In this document: piece by piece, positions 54,826 to 64,000 of the stretch
Position numbering within the stretch: the stretch's first letter is position 1
Layout of the letters: each line of letters begins with the position of its first letter
Position numbers and translations under genes: made by a program
Notes under the pieces: generated by a model
Told to the model about the DNA's origin: nothing
Databases searched by the model: none
The model's input: only the letters and a program-made list of their open reading frames with translations
From: an uncultured Roseburia sp.
GTDB lineage: Bacteria; Bacillota; Clostridia; Lachnospirales; Lachnospiraceae
Length of the DNA: 64,000 nt
Direction of reading: 5' to 3'
NCBI GenBank assembly: GCA_947644305.1
Contig: CANRYS010000009.1
Span: forward strand, 24,873 to 88,872

Positions 54826-55276
54826 CCTCTTCTATCTCTTCATAATCTGTTTGGTCACCTTCTGCAGTAGTATTTATATTGATATTTGTTTCTCTGCTCA
54901 CAACCCTGCCATACAGTTTCCCAGATTCACTTTTGTAAAAAGCCGTCAAAATATCCTCTCCCGTTGCCACAAGAATTTGTAATTTATCCCATTTACCTGA
55001 TAAATACTCATATTTAGTACAATGGCTTACACCTGCTGCCGGGAATGCCCCTGTCATAATAGTAAATGAACCAGGACTATTTACCATAGATTCCCCCCAG
55101 CCCAAATCACTCGCTTTATTATTTTTAGGATGTGCAATTTCCCGGCACACATAGGTATCTTTTTTCAATGCCGTTTTATTTGGAGCTGTAGAAGTTTCCT
55201 CATTCGAGGCACATGAAGTACATAAGATTATAACTAATACAGACACAAATGCGAATACTTTATTTTGATACCTCAT
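54260..55276 (-). CDS. Lipoprotein, paralogue B
   Basis: A 338-residue lipoprotein with lipobox LCTSC near residue 22. It shares most of its sequence with paralogue A, including the propeller-like core and the FYEIKK end. GGAGGTATATC precedes the ATG. The duplication is recent enough that a stretch of over 100 bases is nearly identical. Confidence 0.7.
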   Translation of the reverse strand: MRYQNKVFAFVSVLVIILCTSCASNEETSTAPNKTALKKDTYVCREIAHPKNNKASDLGWGESMVNSPGSFTIMTGAFPAAGVSHCTKYEYLSGKWDKLQILVATGEDILTAFYKSESGKLYGRVVSRETNININTTAEGDQTDYEEIEEVFLYVINEEDGSAEKIPIKKWKGIEFIDNLEWEGVIKDQYSIFYDYDNKIMYAYDFVNQEMAESWEDVSLKDVCATDDGIYGINSSDATQISFLKLGVEEPEELMLPGIRKAIAVNVVDGMIFVLAQDGIYEAKLGSDEAFEKIYEKDGLIKEDEYLYYQAVEKDGGFVFYLTRSDENSNKTFYEIKK

Positions 55277-55298
55277 GATATACCTCCGGTTATACTCT

Positions 55299-56429
55299 TT
55301 AGTTCACCTGTATCTTCTTCTTCCCCATCCAGGAATCTCTTTCAAATTCCCGCTCTTCCCTTGTCTTAAATTCAAAGTAGTACACTTTCCCCCTTTGCAT
55401 ATTTGTTATTTCCATTACTGTTTTTTTATTCCTGACATCCAGGAGAGATTCACTATACGCAGATGACATATCTTCAAATTCAGAATACTGCACCTCATAC
55501 ATTACAATGGGAATTCGATTTTTACTGCCATCCAGGGTAATCTGGACCGTTCCCTCTTTATTGTTAAGCAGCTCGAATTTAAACCAACAGGGAGTTAATT
55601 TGATTTTTTTTAACTTTATCCTGTCATCCTCACCATTTGTATACTCGAAAGTATCCTGGTCTATATAATATAAAGTGGTTAAAAGTCTATTATCTTCTCC
55701 ATACCATCCAAAAAATTCATAGCCATTTCTTTTCACCGTATCGGGAAGCTTCAGCTTTGTACCATACTCATAATATTTTGGCAGTTTCCCCGTTCTTTTA
55801 CCCCCTGCCAAATCATATGTGATAGGTATTTTCTTTCCCCTGGCTCTGGCTGTTTTCTTTTTGGGGAGCACCCTGGTCTTTTTTCCGTTCACCTTCCAGA
55901 TACGCCACCCTTCGCAGTTGTCAAGATGACAGGTCACTTTGGAGCGGTTTTTGATCGTGCTGAGGCTGGGGCAGTCCTGCGCAATGCCCTTTTTCCATGA
56001 TTTCAGAGAGGCTGGAAGAACCAGCTTTTTTAGAGAATCACAGTCACTAAATGCACCTTTTCCGATAATTGTTACCGAATCTGGTATCTCAATTGTCTTT
56101 AAGGATTCCATATAACAAAATGAATTTTCTCCGATCCTTTTCAATGAAGAGGGAAGAATGACCTTCTTTGCATTCCAATAATGTGAAATACCTTCTTTTT
56201 TTATTGCGGTGATTCCCTGACCAATAACAATCATTTTAACACTTTCTTTTTGCTCATAATTAATTAAGTGATCAATACTTTTTAATTCCCCTTTCCCATA
56301 AAAGGAAAGAACTCCATCCTCCGATAAATTATATCGAATATGTCCTTTTGCATCGGCGGTTTGTTTTATGTTTAGCGTAAAGCAGACACCAAACAGCAAA
56401 CATAAAAATATCAATATGCTCTTTTTCAT
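55299..56429 (-). CDS. Secreted leucine-rich-repeat protein with Listeria-Bacteroides repeat
   Basis: A 376-residue protein with signal peptide (about 1-27). BspA-like leucine-rich repeats lie at about 70-180 (KVILPSSLKRIGENSFCYME, TIEIPDSVTIIGKGAFSDCD). A Listeria-Bacteroides (Flg_new-like) repeat follows (NGYEFFGWYGED) and a fibronectin-like C-terminus closes the protein. Such proteins act at the cell surface. No anchor is seen. Confidence 0.8.
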   Translation of the reverse strand: MKKSILIFLCLLFGVCFTLNIKQTADAKGHIRYNLSEDGVLSFYGKGELKSIDHLINYEQKESVKMIVIGQGITAIKKEGISHYWNAKKVILPSSLKRIGENSFCYMESLKTIEIPDSVTIIGKGAFSDCDSLKKLVLPASLKSWKKGIAQDCPSLSTIKNRSKVTCHLDNCEGWRIWKVNGKKTRVLPKKKTARARGKKIPITYDLAGGKRTGKLPKYYEYGTKLKLPDTVKRNGYEFFGWYGEDNRLLTTLYYIDQDTFEYTNGEDDRIKLKKIKLTPCWFKFELLNNKEGTVQITLDGSKNRIPIVMYEVQYSEFEDMSSAYSESLLDVRNKKTVMEITNMQRGKVYYFEFKTREEREFERDSWMGKKKIQVN

Positions 56430-56447
56430 AATAGCTCCATTCCAAAA

Positions 56448-56521
56448 GCATGAGACGAGACGAAGAGAAAAAAGCTGCTGAAGCAGTCAGCTAAAGCATT
56501 TTCCTCTTCCCTCGTTCATGC
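56448..56521. repeat. 74-bp imperfect palindrome
   Basis: GCATGA (56448-56453) pairs with TCATGC (56516-56521), and much of the interior (CGAG, GAAGAG, AAAA, GCTG) pairs too. It lies between two minus-strand genes and may be an interspersed repeat or terminator. Confidence 0.5.
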
Positions 56522-56560
56522 CATCTTTTATTGCGTGTTTCTCTATTCCAAATATATATT

Positions 56561-57777
56561 TTATTTTTCTTTTAACGGTCTCTGAACTGCACTTAATGGA
56601 ACATAGGCAATATATTGTTTGACTTCAGACCCATTTTTTGCTACGACTCCAAAGTCTAAATTATTTCCCACCACATGGCATCCCTCTAACTCAAATTTAG
56701 GAATACCTGAGTTATTTAACCCCGAAAGAGCTGGCAGGGAAATAAACTCCCGAAAAGCATTGTACTGAATGCCTTTCCCCTTTTTTCTGACATCCATTCT
56801 AGTGATAGTCAATGGAATATTTGATTTTTCACATCCTCCAGTTATATAAATCTTCCATCCGCTTCCATTTTTCTCTATATCCAGCGACTGAAAAGATGTA
56901 TAGGGATGTAACAGACGTTTTGATATATCATCCTGGTAGTAATGTTTTTGAATTGAACCAATGCAGGCTTTTTTTAACTCTTTTTTCAATTTTCCACCAA
57001 AGGACAAGATCTTCTCAAATTTACCTCCAATGATCTTTCTGATTTTCTTCATATCATAGAGGCTAAGTTCCATTCGCTTTCCCTTTTTTTCAGTCAACTG
57101 TTTCCACATAACTAGAGTAGAACCATCCGCCGTAAGTGCCCCTACCACCCGGGTTACTGACTTGCCATTGTTTCTGCCACTCTTATTCGCATACCCCAAT
57201 TTAGCCATCTGAAGATACATCTTACTATTTTTTATAAATTCAAATTTTTTTCTTTTAATGTTTTTATCAAAATTCTTTTTCGAGATAATTAATAGATTTC
57301 TCCCAAACCCTTTGTAAGCATTTCCCGCGATAAGATAGTATTCTTTCCCCTTTACAAAGAATTGCTCAAAACTATCACCATGGGCAAATCCAGTCATATC
57401 TGTCTGTTTTACAAAGGAACTATACCCCTTTTCTTCCAGTTTCCCTTTCCTTAATACCACATCGTCACCATTGCGCTGCATTGTATAAATTCCATTTGAT
57501 AATGGAAGATAATTCTGAACAGCTTTATTTCCCTCGGTACCATTAAACATCAATTCATGTTTTATAGTAGCTGATATAGGTGTCGGAGTTGGCGCTAATG
57601 ACGTTGCTGGTGTTGACTGCGGTGTTATTTCCGGGACCGCCTGCAGAGATCTACTTTTAACAGATGACTTTTTCTTTGGCATGATATTGTTCAAATAAGC
57701 ATAATATTCTTCAAGGGAATCAAAGAAGTCCGCATCGTATACAAATTCATCATCTCCATATTCCGGTTCATCTTCTA
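56561..57777 (-). pseudogene. 3' half of a secreted protein gene split by a mobile element
   Basis: The frame is open from the element border (LEDEPEYGDDEFVYDADFFD) through a Pro/Thr linker into a 300-residue domain (GFAHGDSFEQFFVKGKEYYL, KSVTRVVGALTADGSTLVMW, MRVRKKGKGIQ-type). The domain weakly recalls helveticin-J-like proteins, but I am not sure. A TTG at 57694 lacks a convincing ribosome site. Removing the element and one TA joins this frame exactly to the 5' half, giving about 675 residues. Confidence 0.7.
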
Positions 57778-58045
57778 GCTCGACGGCGCCAATTTGAACC
57801 CTGCCTCCGTTTGTGATTTTTCAATTTGCTACGTCAACGTCAATCAACGTACATCCAGTACGTTTCATTCCGTTTCCTTGCAAATTAGAAAATCACAAAC
57901 GGAGGTCGAAGATTTCGGATTGTGATAGCACCAAAATAGCTAGGCGCTTGAATGAGGCGATGCGGTGGTATCGCCGAATGAAAGCAACAACGCTATTTTG
58001 GCGCTAGCGCAGGACGAAACAGGGTTCAAATTGGCGCCGTCGAGC
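57778..58045. mobile_element. 268-bp MITE-like element with 26-bp perfect terminal inverted repeats and TA duplication
   Basis: The ends 57778-57803 and 58020-58045 are exact 26-bp inverted repeats starting GCTCGACGGCGCC. TA duplications flank it at 57776-57777 and 58046-58047, as for IS630/Tc1-mariner elements. Inside are further stems: 57804-57829 with 57880-57905, and 57931-57940 with 57992-58001. No transposase is encoded, so it would move in trans. Confidence 0.85.
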
Positions 58046-58858
58046 TAGGTCTTCTTCCATATAATCTTCTGAAATCATTCCCATTTCAAACAATTCATGA
58101 TTTGTAATCTCAACTTTATCCTGACATTTTATGATAAATCCAAATTCGACACTCTGCCCGGCTTCGATATTTTGGTTATGCACGGCATTTTCAAGATCAT
58201 AATAATATGTATCCTGCTCGTCTTCTTCCTCAAAACTTTCGGTAATGGCGGCATTCCAGATACTTTCGATCTCAAAATTACCATCCAGCATAAGGCTCCA
58301 ATCCTCAATACGCTCATCACTTGTATTCTTGATTGTGATCTTTCCGTTAACTTTGTCATCCCAGTTGCTGTATTCCGTGTATTCCAATTTATAATTTTCT
58401 TCTTCTACACTTACACATATTCTGTTTACAGTACAATACTCCGGCAGTTTTATTTTTGCATCGCTTTGAATCGTCATTCCAAAAGACACGCTGCTTTTTA
58501 CATCTATATCCTGGTTCCAGTCCGCATTATGTATCATATACTCATTATCCTGTTCAGAGACCACCTTGGCATTCCAGATATTTTCGATCTCAAAATCGGC
58601 AGGGATCTTTATTTCCCAATCCTCGATCTTTTCGTCCAGGATATTGGTAAGCTTTACCTCGACATTACTGTGACCATCCCATGTACCAGTGACATCATAC
58701 GTCAGTTTTACATCATATTCCTCTGACATATCAGAGTCAGCACTCTCCCCTATCCTCTGCTCTGCTTTTACATCTCTTGCGCCGACTGCCACTATACTGT
58801 TAAACAGCAGACAAACAATCAATATAAAAGTGACTAACCTTTTCCATTGGTTTCTCAT
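58004..58858 (-). pseudogene. 5' half of a secreted protein with two CBM2-like domains
   Basis: From ATG 58858 (behind AAAAGGAGAAAAATC) a 284-codon frame gives a signal peptide (about 1-33). Two related domains follow at about 42-130 and 140-235, each with a W-W pattern (IEDWEIKIPADFEIENIWNA, IEDWSLMLDGNFEIESIWNA). These look like family 2 carbohydrate-binding modules. The last 14 residues come from the mobile element. Whether the truncated product is secreted is unknown. Confidence 0.75.
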
Positions 58859-59030
58859 GATTTTTCTCCTTTTTCTTTTTTTAGTTCTAAAAAATACCAA
58901 TATATTGCATGGAACAGTGTAACATATTCTTCCAATTTTTAAAACTTGTAAAAGGTAAGGTTTTATAGGAATTATTGGTATGGTTTCGATTTTTTCCGGC
59001 CGTTTCCAAATCTTCTCTGCGGAACTATAC

Positions 59031-59075
59031 AAAAAATCCCCCGCTCCAATCACCTTCTGGTGACCAAACCGGGGG
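59031..59075 (-). terminator. Terminator of the rpoBC operon
   Basis: CCCCCG and CGGGGG (59070-59075, 59038-59043) close a stem with inner pairing GGTCACC/GGTGA; the minus strand then runs ATTTTTT. A second hairpin without T-run lies nearer the rpoC stop, at about 59105-59130. Confidence 0.88.
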
Positions 59076-59137
59076 TAAATATATTTCTAAATTATATTAA
59101 TGATGTTGGGGGCAAAAGGTGTTTTGCCCTCATGATA

Positions 59138-62100
59138 TTACTCATCCAGTGGAATCAACTCTTCCTCTTCGGCAAGAATTCCTTCATCCATTTCTTCTGT
59201 CATAAAGAAGGCATCTGTTTCCTCTGTCATTGCTGCATCGTTTTCCATATCCTCATCGGTCTCCTTCACGACCTCTTCTTCAAAGACCGGTTCTGGTGGT
59301 TCCAGACTGTCTACCAGGTCACTGTGAAGTCCGATGTTGCGGTAACGTTTCATACCTGTTCCCGCCGGGATCAGCTTACCGATGATAACATTCTCTTTCA
59401 GACCGATCAGCGGATCTACTTTTCCTTTGATCGCTGCATCCGTGAGCACTTTCGTTGTTTCCTGGAAGGACGCTGCCGACAGGAAGGAATTTGTAGCAAG
59501 GGATGCTTTCGTGATACCGAGGATGATCTGCTTGCCCTCCGGCACTTCCAGTCCCTTTTCTCCCAGTTCCTCTACCTTATCATCAAATTCCAGGGTATCT
59601 ACCAGTGTGCCCGGAAGGAAGTCCGAATCACCATTGTTCTCAACCCGAACCTTCTTAAGCATCTGGCGAACGATCACTTCGATATGCTTGTCATTGATCT
59701 CAACACCCTGCAGGCGGTATACACGCTGCACTTCACGGAGCATGTAATCCTGAACGGCGCGAACACCCTTGATCTTCAGGATGTCATGAGGATTGACACT
59801 ACCCTCCGTCAGTTCGTCGCCAGCCTCTAACTCCTGACCATCCATTACCTTGATACGGGAACCGTATGGAATGAGGTATGCTTTTGTCTGGCCGGTCTTG
59901 TCATCACTGATGATAACTTCACGTTTCTTCTTGGTATCTCTTAGAGTTACCGTGCCACCAAATTCAGAAATGATCGCAAGTCCCTTTGGCTTTCTCGCCT
60001 CGAACAGCTCCTCCACACGGGGAAGACCCTGTGTGATATCGTCTCCTGCCACACCACCGGTATGGAAGGTACGCATCGTAAGCTGTGTACCTGGCTCACC
60101 GATGGACTGTGCGGCGATGATTCCCACGGCCTCGCCTACCTGCACCGGCTCACCGGTTGCCATGTTGGAGCCGTAGCATTTCGCACAGATACCGATATGG
60201 GATTTACAGGTAAGGATCGTTCGGATCTTCACCTTCGCCTTATCTCCAGCATCGATGATCGCCTTTGTATTTACAATTCTCGCCGCACGCTTTGGTGTGA
60301 TCATATGATTTGCTTTCACGATCAGGTTGCCCTCATCATCGTACATACTTTCACAGGCATAGCGTCCGGTGATTCTTTCCTCTAATGTCTCGATAACTTC
60401 CTTTCCATCCATAAAGGCACTGATCCACATACCTGGGATCTCATCCTGGCCCTCACAGCAGTCTGTCTCACGAATGATCAGATCCTGAGATACGTCTACG
60501 AGACGTCTCGTCAGATATCCAGAGTCTGCTGTACGCAGCGCCGTATCGGAAAGTCCCTTGCGGGCGCCGTGGGCAGAAATGAAGTACTCCAGTACGTCAA
60601 GACCTTCACGGAAATTTGACTTGATGGGAAGCTCGATGGTACGTCCCGACGTATCCGCCATCAGTCCACGCATTCCGGCAAGCTGTTTGATCTGCTTGTC
60701 AGAACCACGGGCTCCGGAGTCCGCCATCATAAAGATATTGTTATATTCATCCAGGCCTGTCAGAAGCGCCTCTGTGATATCGTCATCGGCATTCTTCCAG
60801 GTCTCAATAACTGCCTTGTAGCGCTCTTCCTCGGTGAGAAGTCCACGCCGGAAATTTCTAGAAATATCCTCCACTGTCGCCTCAGCATCTGCCAAAATCG
60901 TCTTTTTCGCTTCCGGCACTTCCATATCCGAGATGGATACGGTCATCGCAGCCCTGGTGGAGAATTTATACCCCAGCGCCTTGATGGCATCCAGTGTTTC
61001 TGCTGTTCTTGTAGCGCCATGATTATTGATACATTTTTCAAGAATCTGCTTCAACTGTTTCTTTCCTACGTGGAAATCCACCTCCAGCTTCAGGAAATTC
61101 TCATCCTTTTCACGGTCCACAAATCCGAGATCCTGGGTAATGATCTCATTGAAAATAAACCGTCCGAGAGTGGACTCGATGATACGAGTCTCCTTCTCGC
61201 CCTTTTTATTGATACCCTCACGTCTTACCTTGATCTTGGCGTGAAGCGTGATTTCATGGTTTTCATAGGCAACAAGGGCCTCATTCATATTTCGGAATGC
61301 TTTTCCTTCTCCCTTTGCTCCCGGTCTCTCCTGGGTCAGATAATAGATACCAAGTACCATATCCTGAGAAGGCACTGCCACAGGACCGCCATCCGACGGT
61401 TTCAGCAGGTTATTTGGTGAGAGCAGCAGGAAACGACACTCCGCCTGAGCTTCCACTGAGAGCGGAAGATGCACAGCCATCTGGTCTCCGTCGAAGTCAG
61501 CATTAAACGCAGTACATACCAGCGGATGCAGTTTGATTGCCTTACCTTCTACCAATGTAGGCTCAAATGCCTGAATACCGAGACGGTGAAGTGTAGGAGC
61601 ACGGTTCAGCATAACCGGATGCTCTTTGATCACCTGCTCTAAGATATCCCATACAGCCGGCTCCAATTTCTCTACCATTTTCTTAGCATTTTTAATATTG
61701 TGGGCGGTTCCATTTGCCACCAGTTCCTTCATAACAAAAGGCTTAAACAGCTCAATGGCCATTTCCTTCGGCAGACCACACTGATAGATCTTGAGCTCTG
61801 GACCTACCACGATAACGGAACGCCCGGAATAATCCACACGCTTACCAAGAAGGTTCTGACGGAAACGTCCCTGCTTTCCTTTGAGCATATCTGACAGGGA
61901 TTTCAGAGCACGGTTACCCGGTCCTGTCACCGGACGTCCACGGCGTCCGTTGTCAATCAGTGCATCCACCGCTTCCTGAAGCATACGTTTCTCATTTCGC
62001 ACGATGATATCCGGCGCGCCCAGCTCTAAGAGTCTTTTCAGACGGTTATTACGGTTGATGATACGACGATATAAATCATTCATATCTGAGGTGGCAAAAC

Positions 62101-62863
62101 GTCCGCCGTCTAGCTGTACCATCGGACGGAGATCCGGCGGAATCACCGGAATCACCGTAAGAATCATCCAGTCCGGTTTGTTGCCGGACTCACGGAATGC
62201 CTCAATGACCTCCAGTCTCTTGATGATACGGGCACGTTTCTGTCCGGTGGAGGTCTTGAGATCTGTCTTCAGTTCCTTAGACTCCTCCTCCAGATCGATC
62301 CTCTGCAGAAGCTCCTGAATGGACTCTGCTCCCATACCCACACGGAACGTATCACCAAAATCCTCTCTAGCTTTCTGATATTCCTGCTCGGAGAGCACCT
62401 GCTTAACCTGTACTTCTTTCACATCGGATTCCAGTACGATATATGCTGCGAAATACAGCACCTTTTCTAATACCTTTGGAGAAATATCGAGTATCAACCC
62501 CATACGGCTTGGAATCCCTTTAAAATACCAGATATGGGATACCGGAGCTGCCAGCTCGATATGTCCCATGCGCTCCCTGCGGACACTGGACTTGGTTACC
62601 TCTACTCCACATCGGTCACAGACTACGCCTTTATAACGAACTTTTTTATATTTACCACAATGACATTCCCAGTCCTTACTTGGGCCGAAAATCTTCTCGC
62701 AGAACAAACCGTCTTTTTCCGGTTTCAGAGTTCTATAGTTGATGGTTTCCGGTTTTTTTACCTCTCCTCTGGACCACTCGCGAATCTTACTTGGAGAAGC
62801 AAGTTTAATCTTTATTTTATCGTATGTTAATGTTTCCTGTATAACATCACTTACCTGTGGCAT
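59138..62863 (-). CDS. rpoC: RNA polymerase subunit beta'
   Basis: A 1241-residue subunit. The N-terminal zinc ribbon reads [20 protein letters not shown]. The catalytic motif [12 protein letters not shown] binds the active-site magnesium. Further landmarks are the rudder and bridge regions and [15 protein letters not shown]. Length is normal for Clostridia. GGAGGAAGGAAT precedes the ATG, 17 bases after rpoB. The C-terminus has an acidic extension rich in Glu. Confidence 0.99.
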   Translation of the reverse strand: MPQVSDVIQETLTYDKIKIKLASPSKIREWSRGEVKKPETINYRTLKPEKDGLFCEKIFGPSKDWECHCGKYKKVRYKGVVCDRCGVEVTKSSVRRERMGHIELAAPVSHIWYFKGIPSRMGLILDISPKVLEKVLYFAAYIVLESDVKEVQVKQVLSEQEYQKAREDFGDTFRVGMGAESIQELLQRIDLEEESKELKTDLKTSTGQKRARIIKRLEVIEAFRESGNKPDWMILTVIPVIPPDLRPMVQLDGGRFATSDMNDLYRRIINRNNRLKRLLELGAPDIIVRNEKRMLQEAVDALIDNGRRGRPVTGPGNRALKSLSDMLKGKQGRFRQNLLGKRVDYSGRSVIVVGPELKIYQCGLPKEMAIELFKPFVMKELVANGTAHNIKNAKKMVEKLEPAVWDILEQVIKEHPVMLNRAPTLHRLGIQAFEPTLVEGKAIKLHPLVCTAFNADFDGDQMAVHLPLSVEAQAECRFLLLSPNNLLKPSDGGPVAVPSQDMVLGIYYLTQERPGAKGEGKAFRNMNEALVAYENHEITLHAKIKVRREGINKKGEKETRIIESTLGRFIFNEIITQDLGFVDREKDENFLKLEVDFHVGKKQLKQILEKCINNHGATRTAETLDAIKALGYKFSTRAAMTVSISDMEVPEAKKTILADAEATVEDISRNFRRGLLTEEERYKAVIETWKNADDDITEALLTGLDEYNNIFMMADSGARGSDKQIKQLAGMRGLMADTSGRTIELPIKSNFREGLDVLEYFISAHGARKGLSDTALRTADSGYLTRRLVDVSQDLIIRETDCCEGQDEIPGMWISAFMDGKEVIETLEERITGRYACESMYDDEGNLIVKANHMITPKRAARIVNTKAIIDAGDKAKVKIRTILTCKSHIGICAKCYGSNMATGEPVQVGEAVGIIAAQSIGEPGTQLTMRTFHTGGVAGDDITQGLPRVEELFEARKPKGLAIISEFGGTVTLRDTKKKREVIISDDKTGQTKAYLIPYGSRIKVMDGQELEAGDELTEGSVNPHDILKIKGVRAVQDYMLREVQRVYRLQGVEINDKHIEVIVRQMLKKVRVENNGDSDFLPGTLVDTLEFDDKVEELGEKGLEVPEGKQIILGITKASLATNSFLSAASFQETTKVLTDAAIKGKVDPLIGLKENVIIGKLIPAGTGMKRYRNIGLHSDLVDSLEPPEPVFEEEVVKETDEDMENDAAMTEETDAFFMTEEMDEGILAEEEELIPLDE

Positions 62864-62880
62864 ATTCCTTCCTCCAATTC

Positions 62881-64000
62881 TTAAAACTCTTCTGCGACTC
62901 CAATGTTACTGTCATCATCCAGATCCTCCAGCTCAGCCTCTCTAAAGCCTGCGCTCTCAAAGGACTCTTCCTGAAGCTCAAACTTATCTCCCTCTATCAG
63001 ACCAGATACATCTTCCACAGTACCTTCCTCTACGGTCTCTGTCATCTGAATTTCTTCGCCATTCTCATCCAGAACCGTCACATCCAGCGCCAGGGACTGA
63101 AGCTCCTTCAAAAGCACCTTAAAGGACTCCGGAATTCCCGGATCGGAAATATTATCTCCCTTGATGATCGCCTCATAGGTCTTCACACGTCCAACCACAT
63201 CGTCGGATTTGACCGTAAGAATTTCCTGAAGCGTGTAGGCGGCACCATATGCCTCCAGCGCCCAAACCTCCATCTCTCCAAAACGCTGTCCCCCGAACTG
63301 CGCCTTACCACCCAGCGGCTGCTGGGTAACCAGTGAGTACGGTCCAGTAGAACGAGCATGGATCTTGTCATCTACCAGATGGTGGAGTTTGAGGTAATGC
63401 ATGAATCCGATCGTTACCTCTCCATCAAAGAATTCTCCGGTCCGGCCATCACGAAGCTGAACCTTTCCGTCTTCCTTGATCGGCACGCCTGCCCACTCCT
63501 TGCGGTATTCCTCATTTTCAAGGAGGTACTGCATAACCTCTGGATCAAGAATGTCTTTGTATTTTTCTTCAAACTCATCCAGCGGAGTATTGACATAATC
63601 GTTGGCGAGCTTGAGCGTATCCATAATATCAATCTCGTTGGCTCCGTCAAATACCGGCGTCGCCACATTAAAGCCCAGCGCCTTGGCAGCAAGGCTCAGA
63701 TGAATCTCCAGCACCTGTCCAATGTTCATTCGGGAAGGCACACCCAGCGGATTCAATACGATATCCAGGGGACGTCCATTTGGCAAAAATGGCATATCCT
63801 CTACCGGAAGCACGCGGGAAACCACACCTTTGTTTCCGTGACGTCCTGCCATCTTATCTCCTACCTGGATCTTTCTCTTCTGTGCAATATAGATACGGAC
63901 GGTCTTATTGACCCCCGGTGAAAGTTCATCTCCATTGTCCCTGGTAAATACCTTGGCATCCACAACGATACCAAACTCACCGTGAGGAACACGCAGGGAA
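62881..64000 (-). CDS. rpoB: RNA polymerase subunit beta, 3' part
   Basis: The last 373 codons of rpoB; the gene continues past the right edge. Signature stretches are [60 protein letters not shown] and [20 protein letters not shown]. The C-terminus is acidic. The frame is open to position 64000, so an internal Met at 63963 is not the start. Confidence 0.99.
   Translation of the reverse strand, partial: SLRVPHGEFGIVVDAKVFTRDNGDELSPGVNKTVRIYIAQKRKIQVGDKMAGRHGNKGVVSRVLPVEDMPFLPNGRPLDIVLNPLGVPSRMNIGQVLEIHLSLAAKALGFNVATPVFDGANEIDIMDTLKLANDYVNTPLDEFEEKYKDILDPEVMQYLLENEEYRKEWAGVPIKEDGKVQLRDGRTGEFFDGEVTIGFMHYLKLHHLVDDKIHARSTGPYSLVTQQPLGGKAQFGGQRFGEMEVWALEAYGAAYTLQEILTVKSDDVVGRVKTYEAIIKGDNISDPGIPESFKVLLKELQSLALDVTVLDENGEEIQMTETVEEGTVEDVSGLIEGDKFELQEESFESAGFREAELEDLDDDSNIGVAEEF

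Noticed and set aside
57694..57694. TTG at 57694 as a true start of the 377-residue protein
   Set aside because: The frame stays open upstream to the mobile element and joins the other half exactly after excision; no ribosome site supports TTG.
59060..59830. A 256-codon plus-strand frame opposite rpoC
   Set aside because: It is a shadow of the highly conserved rpoC coding strand.

Overview
The window reads as a chromosomal segment of a spore-forming Gram-positive anaerobe of the class Clostridia, most likely family Lachnospiraceae. The reasons are the sporulation genes yabP, yabQ and spoVT, rubrerythrin, Bacillota-type GGAGG ribosome sites, BceAB-type transporters, a DUF2520 protein next to panBC, and a LexA-like box of the GAACN4GTTT type. 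Almost all genes lie on the minus strand. No rRNA, tRNA or CRISPR array was seen.

Layout. 1-3.5 kb: housekeeping and sporulation (yabQ fragment, yabP, rqcP, hup, spoVT, trxB, rubrerythrin). 3.6-5.6 kb: an IbrB/IbrA-like pair behind a leader with three hairpins. 5.8-8.2 kb: a radical SAM plus DUF4130 two-gene operon whose promoter carries LexA-like boxes. 8.2-11 kb: a BceAB-type ABC transporter and a 166-bp imperfect palindrome. 11.1-22.6 kb: an accessory island made of decayed genes (integrase, AlbA_2/Schlafen-like protein, SF2 helicase, four-cysteine nuclease tail), a Hachiman-like HamA/HamB pair, a Bro-N protein, an intact tyrosine recombinase, and a self-contained six-gene operon (DUF6765, two DUF2589, a small protein, a SLATT-like two-TM protein and a CHAP hydrolase) with its own promoter and terminator. 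This operon is the best candidate for an undescribed system.

22.8-36 kb: an envelope cluster (two-component system, lipoprotein, ABC exporter, repeat surface protein), a hybrid sensor kinase and a BceRS-like pair. 36-42.3 kb: a chemotaxis receptor, an AraC regulator, panB-panC-DUF2520 and an XRE regulator. 42.4-43.5 kb: a PadR-DUF1048-DUF1048 module.

43.6-52.2 kb: a type I restriction-modification locus (hsdM, hsdS, hsdR). Between hsdS and hsdR sits a NADAR/DUF3791 module with the 3' stump of a DUF3990 gene, a putative ADP-ribosyltransferase. NADAR and hsdR overlap by ATGA. 52.4-58.9 kb: secreted or membrane proteins, including duplicated lipoproteins flanking a RelE-fold protein with a C-terminal membrane anchor, and a long secreted-protein gene split by a 268-bp element with perfect terminal inverted repeats and a TA target duplication. 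59-64 kb: rpoC and the 3' part of rpoB, ending at a strong terminator.

All family names come from reading motifs by eye. No database search was possible.
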